The notes under the pieces: model-generated
What the model was told of the DNA's origin: nothing
Database searches by the model: none
The model's input: only the letters and a program-made list of their open reading frames with translations
In this document: piece by piece, positions 6,954-12,898 of the stretch
How the letters are laid out: each line of letters opens with the position of its first letter
How positions within the stretch are numbered: position 1 is the stretch's first letter
Position numbers and translations under genes: made by a program
Source: Armatimonadota bacterium
GTDB taxonomy: Bacteria; Armatimonadota; Armatimonadia; Armatimonadales; Armatimonadaceae
Direction: 5' to 3'
NCBI GenBank assembly: GCA_030833025.1
Contig: JAURHZ010000010.1
Coordinates: forward strand, 1-16,104
DNA: 16,104 nt

Positions 6954-7619
6954 ATGACCACAATTGTTTTGACTGCCATTTTGCTCTGTGGCACTACGCT
7001 TCCGATGTCAGGTCCATTGAATCTCGTAACCGCATCCGCTCAGCAACAGACTCCCACCGTCCAGAAGCCCAGCTTGAATTTTCTGCTTGGTAAGCTCCCC
7101 AAGGCCATCGGTGGCAATATTTATGCGGATACATCCTCCGGAAATGCCAAAGTTGACGTGCAAGGCATCGACCTCGTCACCTCAAAGACCGATGACTTGC
7201 TTGATGCAATCGTGAAGAAGCTTCCCAAGGGCACGGTTTGGGTTAAGGTATTTGTCCCAAAGACTGATGCAAAGCGTATGAATGGGGATTCACTAGCGGC
7301 ATTTGTCTTCGCTCAGTCCAATTTGATTGGCAAGGTTGGCGAAATCAAGAAGGGCTATACAGAGATTCTTGGACAGCAAGTACCAGATGATCAAGCAGCT
7401 GACTTGCTAAAGACATTGAACCTAAGTCCCTACTATGTGATTTTCCGGCCAGGTTATGTAGACCGAACGGAAGAGCTAACAGGTGCTGAGCGAGAAGCAC
7501 TCATTGAGCGTCTCGTTGCGCGTCCAGACCTTCGCGCCAAGTATGCAGCGGAGCATGGCAAAGTGATGGGCGAAGTGATTAAAAAGCTTCTGAAGGATAA
7601 GCAGCCAACGGCTCCCTAA
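6954..7619 (+). CDS. Exported protein of unknown function
   Basis: I do not recognise a family. The 221-residue product starts with a signal-peptide-like segment (hydrophobic 3-20, with a plausible cleavage after ASA near residue 29, before QQQTPT). The mature part has mixed alpha/beta character: GNIYADTSSGNAKVDVQGIDL (52-72), LDAIVKKLPKGTVWVKVFVP (83-102), and a segment SPYYVIFRP near 158-166. It ends in a charged helical tail (about 173-215, rich in E, R, K and A). There are no cysteines in the mature protein and no catalytic signature I can name. A longer frame would start at TTG 6948, but the ATG has the right distance to the -10 box. It stands alone between its own promoter and a hairpin, so it is probably monocistronic. 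Confidence 0.75.
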   Translation: MTTIVLTAILLCGTTLPMSGPLNLVTASAQQQTPTVQKPSLNFLLGKLPKAIGGNIYADTSSGNAKVDVQGIDLVTSKTDDLLDAIVKKLPKGTVWVKVFVPKTDAKRMNGDSLAAFVFAQSNLIGKVGEIKKGYTEILGQQVPDDQAADLLKTLNLSPYYVIFRPGYVDRTEELTGAEREALIERLVARPDLRAKYAAEHGKVMGEVIKKLLKDKQPTAP

Positions 7620-7654
7620 GGAACATTCACGCTAAGAGTCAATCAGTGATTTCG

Positions 7655-7690
7655 GACCAGAGTGCCCACAACCGGTTACTCTGGTCTACT
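7655..7690 (+). terminator. Probable intrinsic terminator of the exported protein gene
   Basis: GACCAGAGT (7655-7663) and ACTCTGGTC (7678-7686) are a perfect 9-bp inverted repeat with a 14-base loop, 36 bases after the stop codon. The following TACTTGCATTTT is only loosely T-rich, so termination may be inefficient. Confidence 0.5.
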
Positions 7691-7704
7691 TGCATTTTAC
7701 AGAC

Positions 7705-7779
7705 CAAAATCGCTGACCAGCAGCTCATAAAGACTGCATCATCGAAGTCGATAGCGAGTCTGTGTTCTTGTCGCTCTAG
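7705..7779. repeat. 75-bp direct repeat, copy A
   Basis: Aligns without gaps to 7882-7956 (offset 177 bases) with 61 of 75 positions identical by my hand count. The best-kept blocks are CCAGCAGCTCATAAA (7717-7731) and TCGCTCTAG (7771-7779). GCAG(7720-7723)/CTGC(7734-7737) can form a short stem in both copies. One frame is open through the repeat on each strand, with 7 of the 14 differences at third positions in either frame, but neither has a usable start codon. Confidence 0.8.
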
Positions 7780-7796
7780 GGTTAGCGAACAAGCTG

Positions 7797-7862
7797 ACTG
7801 AGCGAATCAAACGATGTTACAGACTGCGCTGTCAGCGCCAAACAAACAACATACCGCTCAGT
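7797..7862. repeat. Nested inverted repeat between the two 75-bp copies
   Basis: ACTGAGCG (7797-7804) is perfectly complementary to CGCTCAGT (7855-7862). Inside it lies GCGCTG-T-CAGCGC (7826-7838), a second dyad. The whole could fold as a long stem-loop on either strand. It sits between the repeat copies with 17 and 19 bases of spacing, so repeat-dyad-repeat may be one unit. Confidence 0.55.
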
Positions 7863-7881
7863 GCGGATTATTTAGATTAAG

Positions 7882-7956
7882 CAAAATCGACGGCCAGCAG
7901 CTCATAAACGCTGCATCGTCTAGGTCGATTACGAGTCTTTGTCCAGGTCGCTCTAG
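7882..7956. repeat. 75-bp direct repeat, copy B
   Basis: Second copy of the element at 7705-7779, 81% identical and ungapped. Here the GCAGC/GCTGC arms (7897-7901 and 7910-7914) make five pairs instead of four. The spacer between copies is not itself repeated, so this is not a tandem array in the CRISPR sense. Confidence 0.8.
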
Positions 7957-8092
7957 CCTTCGTGGCTAAGTTACACGAACGTGATTTCCAGCATTTATTA
8001 ACTTTTTAACGACGGTCAACATACTAAGCACACCATATTCACGTCAACGTTAATAATTTATAAAATGTTTTAATCAGTATGAGTGCAATCCG

Positions 8093-8098
8093 TATAAC
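8093..8098 (+). promoter_or_regulatory. Candidate -10 box for the lipoprotein gene
   Basis: TATAAC (5/6 to TATAAT) lies in the AT-rich zone. It would start the transcript near 8105, so that the full leader structure at 8116-8159 is included. No good -35 box is visible. TAATAT (8107-8112) is an alternative that would truncate the leader. Confidence 0.3.
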
Positions 8099-8115
8099 TA
8101 CTGGCCTAATATTGC

Positions 8116-8160
8116 CCCTGTGCCGGGTTCACAAAGTTGAACCGGCAACAATCACAGGGA
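8116..8160 (+). promoter_or_regulatory. Folded 5' leader that can bury the ribosome-binding site of the lipoprotein gene
   Basis: An outer perfect 7-bp stem, CCCTGTG (8116-8122) with CACAGGG (8153-8159), stacks directly on an inner stem. The inner stem pairs CCGG+TTCA (8123-8126, 8128-8131) with TGAACCGG (8138-8145), leaving one bulged G and a six-base loop. Seven unpaired bases (8146-8152) interrupt only the 3' side. The only Shine-Dalgarno-like sequence, AGGGA (8156-8160), ten bases before ATG 8171, is within the outer stem. This is the geometry of an RNA thermometer or ligand-controlled leader. There is no T-run, so it is not a terminator. Confidence 0.5.
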
Positions 8161-8170
8161 AAACTCAAGA

Positions 8171-8860
8171 ATGAAATTGAACATTGTTGCGCTTGGCTTT
8201 GCCGCGCTTACAATCTCCGTAGTCAGCGGATGCTCCACGGGATCCGTCAAGGGTGAGCTGAAGCTGAACCCAGCTGGCTCCATCCTCGCAACCCCAGCCG
8301 GTGTCAACGCAACTGCATCCACCATCAAGATGGAAGTCGAAGCCAAGATCAAGACGGTTGGATCTGTCAACGGCGCATCCAATGCATCCGGTGAAGTAAA
8401 GTTCGATGACAAGGCACGCGACATCGAATTCGAAGGCAAGGTCGTTTACGGCGCTGCTGGCGAAGTCACCGTCGGCGATGCATCGAATGCAGTCAACGCC
8501 ATCACTGGCAACGCTGCTGTCACATCGGCACACTTGGCATCCAATCATGTTGTCAACACCGACAAGCTCCGTGGCGCAATCTTCCTCGGCACGCTCGGGG
8601 ATGACGATGACCACGAAACCGACTCCGAAGGACATCACAACAATGATCTCTTCGAAGATGGCTTCTTCTTCACAACCATCGTTGACTTCCCAACCGTCAA
8701 CCTGACCGGACTTTTCAGCAATGAATCGCTCTACGTCAGCAAGTTTGTGACCTTTGGTGCATTGAACGAAGCAGTCATCGGCGGAACCGGCACCCCTGCT
8801 GGCTACCTCGCAGCTGGTTTCTCCAAGGGCGACAAGCTCCGCTGGAAGCTTAGCAACTAG
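8171..8860 (+). CDS. Predicted lipoprotein with Asp/His-rich segment, unknown function
   Basis: The 229-residue product begins MKLNIVALGFAALTISVVSG-C. The hydrophobic stretch and V-S-G-C lipobox put the lipidated cysteine at 21, so a membrane-anchored lipoprotein is expected. The mature chain is rich in small residues and alternating polar/hydrophobic segments, suggesting a beta-rich fold: VKGELKLNPAGS, TIKMEVEAKIKTVG, GEVKFDDKARDIEFEGKVVYG. It carries an acidic/His cluster at about 143-163 (GDDDDHETDSEGHHNND then FEDG) that could bind divalent cations. I recognise no family. Codons end strongly in C or G (for example GTC, ATC, AAG, GCATCC pairs), which suggests high expression; this also keeps the antisense frame open. 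A folded leader precedes it and a strong hairpin follows, so it is likely monocistronic. Confidence 0.85.
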   Translation: MKLNIVALGFAALTISVVSGCSTGSVKGELKLNPAGSILATPAGVNATASTIKMEVEAKIKTVGSVNGASNASGEVKFDDKARDIEFEGKVVYGAAGEVTVGDASNAVNAITGNAAVTSAHLASNHVVNTDKLRGAIFLGTLGDDDDHETDSEGHHNNDLFEDGFFFTTIVDFPTVNLTGLFSNESLYVSKFVTFGALNEAVIGGTGTPAGYLAAGFSKGDKLRWKLSN

Positions 8861-8867
8861 TCTCATC

Positions 8868-8911
8868 ACTCCCTATTTCTGTGGCACTGCTGCAGGGATA
8901 GGGAGTTTCTC
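8868..8911 (+). terminator. Intrinsic terminator after the lipoprotein gene
   Basis: ACTCCCTAT (8868-8876) and ATAGGGAGT (8898-8906) form a perfect 9-bp stem with a 21-base loop, seven bases after the stop codon, followed by TTTCTC. Confidence 0.75.
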
Positions 8912-8951
8912 AATTCGCACTGCACCCCGCACTTACTCGGGAAATCCATCC

Positions 8952-9386
8952 ATGTTGTATCCATTCGCCCACATTGCTCATCTCACGCATCTCAATCTGG
9001 TGCAAAGTCCAGCCGCCCCTCAAACGATGGCGGATAAGCTCGGCTTGTCCCCCGACCAACGCCGCAAGATTGAAGCAATCCAGAAGAAGTATGACCCGAT
9101 CAACAAGCGGATTCAGGATAAGTACCAGCCCCGGATGGAAGCGATAGCCCGCAAGTATCAGAAGGAAACCCTCACCGGGACTGTCGAGAATTCCCCTGCC
9201 GCGGAGGCCCGCCGTAAGGTAGTGATGGCAAAGTTCCGTAAGGAGCTGGAGCCGATTCAAGCCGCTGCGATGCGCGAGGCTGCACCGATTCAGAAGCGCG
9301 CCCAAGATGAACTTTCTCGCGTCCTGACACCCGCTCAACAAGAGCTCCTCAAAAAGCTGCAGGCTGAGTCGAAGGGTGACAACTAA
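8952..9386 (+). CDS. Spy/CpxP-like (LTXXQ) helical periplasmic protein
   Basis: This 144-residue, highly charged helical protein carries two LTxxQ-like motifs, LSPDQ (32-36) and LTPAQ (125-129). They flank Lys/Arg/Glu/Gln-rich helices (about 35-72 and 84-122). This is the layout of the Spy/CpxP family, ATP-independent periplasmic chaperones or metal/envelope-stress sensors. The N-terminus (MLYPFAHIAHLTHLNLVQSPAAP) is only a weak signal peptide; no alternative start codon lies upstream in frame, so export is likely but not proven. GGGA nine bases before the ATG is a modest ribosome-binding site. Its stop overlaps, or is one base before, the start of the following barrel gene, so the two are co-translated. 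A chaperone role for that barrel is inferred from coupling only. Confidence 0.72.
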   Translation: MLYPFAHIAHLTHLNLVQSPAAPQTMADKLGLSPDQRRKIEAIQKKYDPINKRIQDKYQPRMEAIARKYQKETLTGTVENSPAAEARRKVVMAKFRKELEPIQAAAMREAAPIQKRAQDELSRVLTPAQQELLKKLQAESKGDN

Positions 9387-10584
9387 CGTGCAATCATCCA
9401 AGAAGTACATGCTCTTCCTAGCCATCCCAATGATGCTCGCGACGACCCTGATTGCACATCCTGTGTTGGCACAAGACATTGCACCACCACCGGCGACTGA
9501 TCCCACCACACAAAAGAATGTTGAGAAAATCCGAAACAGTGTGACCCGGATTCAAGGCATCGGGATGGAAGCGCTTGGCAAGACAACCCAGCTACAACAG
9601 TACAAATTTCATGGCGCGTTCGCGCTCACGAACAGCGCATCCCTGCGAAACATCACCAATAACACTGGCTACGCATTCACCAACCAAGGTGGTGCATTTG
9701 CCCTCAATTCTGCCGAAATAAGCATCCGTAAGGAAGCATCCGGCAATGAAGATCCAGGGTTTTATGTCCGCATCATGGATGGCGAAGCCAAGCAGCGCCT
9801 CCTGCGTGGCGGGCTAAGCCTAGCCGAAGTCTATGGCTTCCGATCGGTTATTTCTCGCAGGGATGAAACCAAATACGAGATCGGACAGTTTCGACCTTTG
9901 TACACCTATGATGACATCGGTGTGGATGCCTTTGTCTCGAAGTCATTTGCCTTTCAGTACATGACGCCGGTCTTGGTTCGTGGATTTCGTATTCAAAAAG
10001 ATGCGCTGGCTGGAAGCAAAACAACCTTCCAGGTCCACAATCCTCTCGTAGATGGCAGCTTCGCATCCCAGCAGACCAGCCTTGCGATGACGATTGACAC
10101 AACAAACGAAGCGGGCACACGGCGACGTGCGGCAGTTGCGGTTACTGCACCGCATAACAACGCAGCATCGACATCGTATTTGGTATCGCTCACCAATGAA
10201 ACACCTGCGGCTGGGCTGGGCCTTGTGCGTACACAGCTGCAAGCAAATGCAGCCAAACCATCCGGTGGTGCGCACGAAACCAGCTACGTAGCCGTCATCC
10301 AACTCTTGACACCGCAGCGGCGTACAGGCCAGTTTGGCTTGCGTCTTGAGACACTCTCTCTGACACCTGCTGCAACAACATCATCGGTGATCGGAACCAC
10401 CCTCCCGAGCGGCTCCGCAGCGCGTGTCGGCAGCATCACCCTCTCGTTCATCACCCCAGACCTATCAAAGAAAGAGCGAACCTTGCTTGAGCTCCGCTAC
10501 GATGCCGCATCGGAGGCAATGTTCGCAGCCGGCACCCAGCGCACGCAAGTTGTGCTGTCAGTCGGGCATTCGATAACGTTCTAG
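9376..10584 (+). CDS. Outer-membrane beta-barrel protein (porin-like, BBP2/OmpL-type candidate)
   Basis: The product (402 residues from GTG 9376, or 398 from GTG 9388) has a clear signal peptide (KKYMLFLAIPMMLATTLIA then HPVLAQD, cleavage near residue 33). A short helical stretch follows (about 45-70). Long alternating beta strands come next: GGAFALNSAEISIRKE, PGFYVRIMD, KYEIGQFRPLYTYDDIGVDA. It ends in ...SVGHSITF, a C-terminal aromatic typical of the BAM recognition signal. The 'f.lN.aeisi.k' block and 'G.f.p.y.y' segment resemble porin families such as BBP2. An outer-membrane channel is therefore the best guess; the substrate is unknown. GTG 9376 overlaps the Spy-like gene by 11 bases, whereas GTG 9388 starts one base after its stop with AAGGG 12 bases upstream. 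Both keep the signal peptide, and I cannot choose firmly. Confidence 0.75.
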   Translation: MTTNVQSSKKYMLFLAIPMMLATTLIAHPVLAQDIAPPPATDPTTQKNVEKIRNSVTRIQGIGMEALGKTTQLQQYKFHGAFALTNSASLRNITNNTGYAFTNQGGAFALNSAEISIRKEASGNEDPGFYVRIMDGEAKQRLLRGGLSLAEVYGFRSVISRRDETKYEIGQFRPLYTYDDIGVDAFVSKSFAFQYMTPVLVRGFRIQKDALAGSKTTFQVHNPLVDGSFASQQTSLAMTIDTTNEAGTRRRAAVAVTAPHNNAASTSYLVSLTNETPAAGLGLVRTQLQANAAKPSGGAHETSYVAVIQLLTPQRRTGQFGLRLETLSLTPAATTSSVIGTTLPSGSAARVGSITLSFITPDLSKKERTLLELRYDAASEAMFAAGTQRTQVVLSVGHSITF

Positions 10585-10604
10585 AGGCGTTTGCTAAGAT
10601 TCCC

Positions 10605-10625
10605 CCTGTATTCCCTACAGGATTT
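10605..10625 (+). terminator. Weak hairpin after the barrel gene
   Basis: CCTGTA (10605-10610) and TACAGG (10616-10621) form a perfect 6-bp stem with loop TTCCC, 20 bases after the stop, followed by ATTTC. It may be a weak terminator separating the barrel gene from the tRNA promoter. Confidence 0.4.
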
Positions 10626-10636
10626 CAGTGAAGTTA

Positions 10637-10665
10637 TTGAAAATTCCGCAAACCCTTGATAGTAT
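10637..10665 (+). promoter_or_regulatory. Promoter of tRNA-Asn
   Basis: TTGAAA (10637-10642, 5/6 to TTGACA), exactly 17 bases, then TAGTAT (10660-10665, 4/6 to TATAAT). It ends ten bases before the mature tRNA 5' end, so only a very short 5' leader would be trimmed. Confidence 0.65.
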
Positions 10666-10675
10666 TTTGTCGCGG

Positions 10676-10747
10676 TCCCTTGTAGCTCAGCGGTAGAGCA
10701 TTCGGCTGTTAACCGAAGGGTCACTGGTTCGAATCCAGTCGGGGGAG
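10676..10747 (+). tRNA. tRNA-Asn (anticodon GTT)
   Basis: The 72-nt cloverleaf is complete. Acceptor arms TCCCTTG (10676-10682) and CGGGGGA (10740-10746) pair with two G-T wobbles. The D-stem is GCTC/GAGC, and the anticodon stem TTCGG/CCGAA encloses CTGTTAA with anticodon GTT. The T-arm is ACTGG-TTCGAAT-CCAGT, and the discriminator base is G (10747). CCA is not encoded and must be added after transcription. It reads asparagine codons AAC/AAT. Confidence 0.97.
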
Positions 10748-10755
10748 CTCACTAG

Positions 10756-10785
10756 GAGCCCGGTTCAAAAGACCGGGCTCTTTTT
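10756..10785 (+). terminator. Strong intrinsic terminator of tRNA-Asn
   Basis: GAGCCCGGT (10756-10764), loop TCAAAAG, ACCGGGCTC (10772-10780), then TTTTT (10781-10785): a textbook GC-rich 9-bp hairpin with a T-run, eight bases after the tRNA. Confidence 0.92.
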
Positions 10786-10786
10786 C

Positions 10787-12880
10787 ATGGCCAAGCCAAA
10801 CATCCCAATGCTAAAACCTCTTCTCCTCTCCGCCGCCAGCTGCGCGATGCTCATCACTGGAATGTCGACGAGCGCGCATGCCGTTCCATCGTCACCCGAT
10901 GCCTGGACGCGGCCGAATATCACCCTCCCCAAGGCTGAATCGGCTCCGACGGTCAATGGCAACCTCGATGACCCAGCTTGGCGGAATGCCCTTCGCATAA
11001 AGTCGTTTGACCGTTTCACTGGGGATGCCCCTGTCGTAGAGCGCACAGATGCCTGGGTCACCACGGATGGAAAGACTTTGTTTGTTGCCTTCCATTGCCA
11101 CGATGCTGCGCCTGAAAAACAACGCAAGAGCGAAACGCAACGTGGCAGCCAAGCCGTGTGGGGGGATGACCACGTTACGGTGCTGGTTGATAGTCAACAT
11201 TTGCACCGCGGGATGTCAACATTTTCCGTCAATGCCAATGGCACCCAAGTGGATGCGCTTGAAGGCGGGACCGCAGGAAATATCACCTGGGCAGGCGACT
11301 GGAAGGCTAGTGTGCGCCACACGGATGATGGCTGGATTGCAGAGCTCGCGATTCCGTTCTCGATGATGCGGCATCCCAAAGGAGCTGACTCGATCGGATT
11401 GGTTCTCATGCGCTCAATGAACCGTGAGAGCAACCCGATGGTATGGCCACAAATTCCCGTCGAGGGTCAACAGCTGTCGACAGTGCCTCAGTTCATGCCG
11501 GATATCCAGCTCCCGGCCCCGATGCCCGATATCCGTCCGAAATCTGTCATTTTGCCCTTTATGCTGGGAACGGTCAAACCGGATGGCCAGCGGGCACGCT
11601 TTGGCGTTGACATTAAGCAGCCAATCAGCACAACGCTGACAGGTCTGGTTGCCATCAACCCTGACTTCCAAACCATTGAGCAACAGGTTGCATCGGTGAA
11701 CCTCTCCTACAACGAGCAGTTCGTCGAGGACCGCCGGCCATTCTTTGCGGAAGGCGCGCAGTTCCTCCCCGATGTCGAATTGCTTTACACCCGCCGCATC
11801 GGTCAGTTTGACTCAGGTATGAAAGTGGTGGGCCGGCAAGGACCGACAAGCATTGGCTTTCTTTCAACCACCGCCCGCTCAACAGCACATGACCGTGACA
11901 CGATGGCGATGTCGATAAACCAAGCCAGCGGTCTCTTCAGTGGCTATGGCGTATCGGCAACGATGGACAACCAATACGGCATCAGCCAAAACCGAACTAT
12001 GCGGACATTTGCCAGCCATGGCTGGATTAATGGTGATCGTCGAAGCACTATTTACGGTGTCAAGACGTTGTCCTGGCTAAATGACCAAGCAGCTGGAGGC
12101 GATAGCGACTTCGGCTTCACCAGCAGTGCCACTAATGGCAAGCTACGCTATTCTTTTCTGCGGTCCATCATGTCACAGAACTTCACAAGTACGCTGGGCT
12201 TGCTCAACAACCCCGACCGCTTGAATTACAACACGAACATCCAATTGACCAACAAGATTGATCGTGGACCCATTCAGATCTATGACCTCAATGCGGGAAC
12301 TGATATCGCGGATCGCATCAGTACTGGTGAGTTTTTCTACCGTACGTTCTATACCAAAATGACGACGCTCCTGCGAAGTGGTTGGAGTGCCGGACTGAAC
12401 CTCTCAAAGGGCGACCGTCAACAAACGGAGCTGCTTCGTTACGATGACAACTATGCTGGCCTGAATATCGGATGGAACCAGCGGACGCTCTTCCAAGGCG
12501 GCATGATTAGCTTTGGGCGTGGGCGGCAAATTGGGCAGAATGTACGCGACTTTGGCGTGTCGCAAGGGATTCTGATTAGCAAGCCGTTTTCAGTTTATGC
12601 GCGCTATAACCAACAACAACGCACAGAGCAGACCGTGCGTCAGACTATCATCACCGGAACGCTCCGCCTCGATACGCTACGCAGTGTTTCGCTTCGCTTG
12701 GTGTCTCAAAACGGGACCGGGAATGCGGCAAATGTGGGTGCCCAGATGGGAACAAACATCTATCTCGCCTACGCGCAGAAATCCCGGAGTGGCGGGGCTG
12801 ATTACTTCTTTGTTGTCGGCGATCCCAATGCTCCGAACACACGGAACCAGGTTACGCTTAAAGTAATCAAGCCCCTCTAG
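10787..12880 (+). CDS. CBM9-like domain plus DUF5916 outer-membrane barrel protein
   Basis: The 697-residue exported protein has a signal peptide (about 8-32, ...STSAHA-V). A CBM9-like beta-sandwich follows (about 45-215: PTVNGNLDDPAWRNA, TLFVAFHCHD, WGDDHVTVLVDS, GWIAELAIPFSMM). The DUF5916 region (about 235-697) is marked by LVAINPDFQTIEQQVASVNL and then FVEDRRPFFAEGAQF and LLYTRRIG, the family's highly conserved 'NPDFs.vE.d...vN.s..E.ffpEkRpFF.EG' block. The rest is a long run of amphipathic strands consistent with an outer-membrane barrel. Family members are often assigned to carbohydrate-related surface functions, but the biochemical role is unsettled. ATG 10787 is one base after the tRNA terminator's T-run. 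ATG 10808 in the same frame would shorten the signal peptide's n-region and is a possible alternative. It converges with the epimerase gene 18 bases away. Confidence 0.9.
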   Translation: MAKPNIPMLKPLLLSAASCAMLITGMSTSAHAVPSSPDAWTRPNITLPKAESAPTVNGNLDDPAWRNALRIKSFDRFTGDAPVVERTDAWVTTDGKTLFVAFHCHDAAPEKQRKSETQRGSQAVWGDDHVTVLVDSQHLHRGMSTFSVNANGTQVDALEGGTAGNITWAGDWKASVRHTDDGWIAELAIPFSMMRHPKGADSIGLVLMRSMNRESNPMVWPQIPVEGQQLSTVPQFMPDIQLPAPMPDIRPKSVILPFMLGTVKPDGQRARFGVDIKQPISTTLTGLVAINPDFQTIEQQVASVNLSYNEQFVEDRRPFFAEGAQFLPDVELLYTRRIGQFDSGMKVVGRQGPTSIGFLSTTARSTAHDRDTMAMSINQASGLFSGYGVSATMDNQYGISQNRTMRTFASHGWINGDRRSTIYGVKTLSWLNDQAAGGDSDFGFTSSATNGKLRYSFLRSIMSQNFTSTLGLLNNPDRLNYNTNIQLTNKIDRGPIQIYDLNAGTDIADRISTGEFFYRTFYTKMTTLLRSGWSAGLNLSKGDRQQTELLRYDDNYAGLNIGWNQRTLFQGGMISFGRGRQIGQNVRDFGVSQGILISKPFSVYARYNQQQRTEQTVRQTIITGTLRLDTLRSVSLRLVSQNGTGNAANVGAQMGTNIYLAYAQKSRSGGADYFFVVGDPNAPNTRNQVTLKVIKPL

Positions 12881-12898
12881 CGAGCTGTTTCGGAGTGC

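Larger units (their letters stand above)
7620..8170. other. Gene-free region with hairpins, a duplicated 75-bp element and an AT-rich promoter zone
   Basis: No frame here has a start codon plus more than a few dozen codons. In order it holds: a 9-bp stem (7655-7686), direct-repeat copy A (7705-7779), a nested inverted repeat (7797-7862), repeat copy B (7882-7956), a 6-bp stem TTCGTG/CACGAA (7959-7964 and 7974-7979), an AT-rich zone (about 7981-8112), and a structured leader (8116-8159) before the lipoprotein gene. Copy A is followed by a possible stem (7768-7775 with 7784-7792, one bulge); copy B by TAGCC/GGCTA (7954-7958 and 7964-7968). Confidence 0.8.

Noticed and set aside
7620..7860. Small protein genes on the minus strand within the repeat region
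   Set aside because: Frames of about 30-55 codons are open through each repeat copy, but neither has an ATG, GTG or TTG before the conserved part, nor a ribosome-binding site.
7705..7956. CRISPR array
   Set aside because: Only two imperfect 75-bp copies, 102 bases apart, with no further units and no cas genes.
8165..8869. A 234-codon minus-strand frame covering the whole lipoprotein gene
   Set aside because: It mirrors a gene with strong C/G-ending codons, which removes antisense stops. The plus strand has a signal peptide, lipobox, leader and terminator; the antisense product has no recognisable features.
10676..10790. tRNA-associated integration site
   Set aside because: No integrase, no direct repeat of the tRNA 3' end elsewhere in the window, and housekeeping-type genes on both sides.
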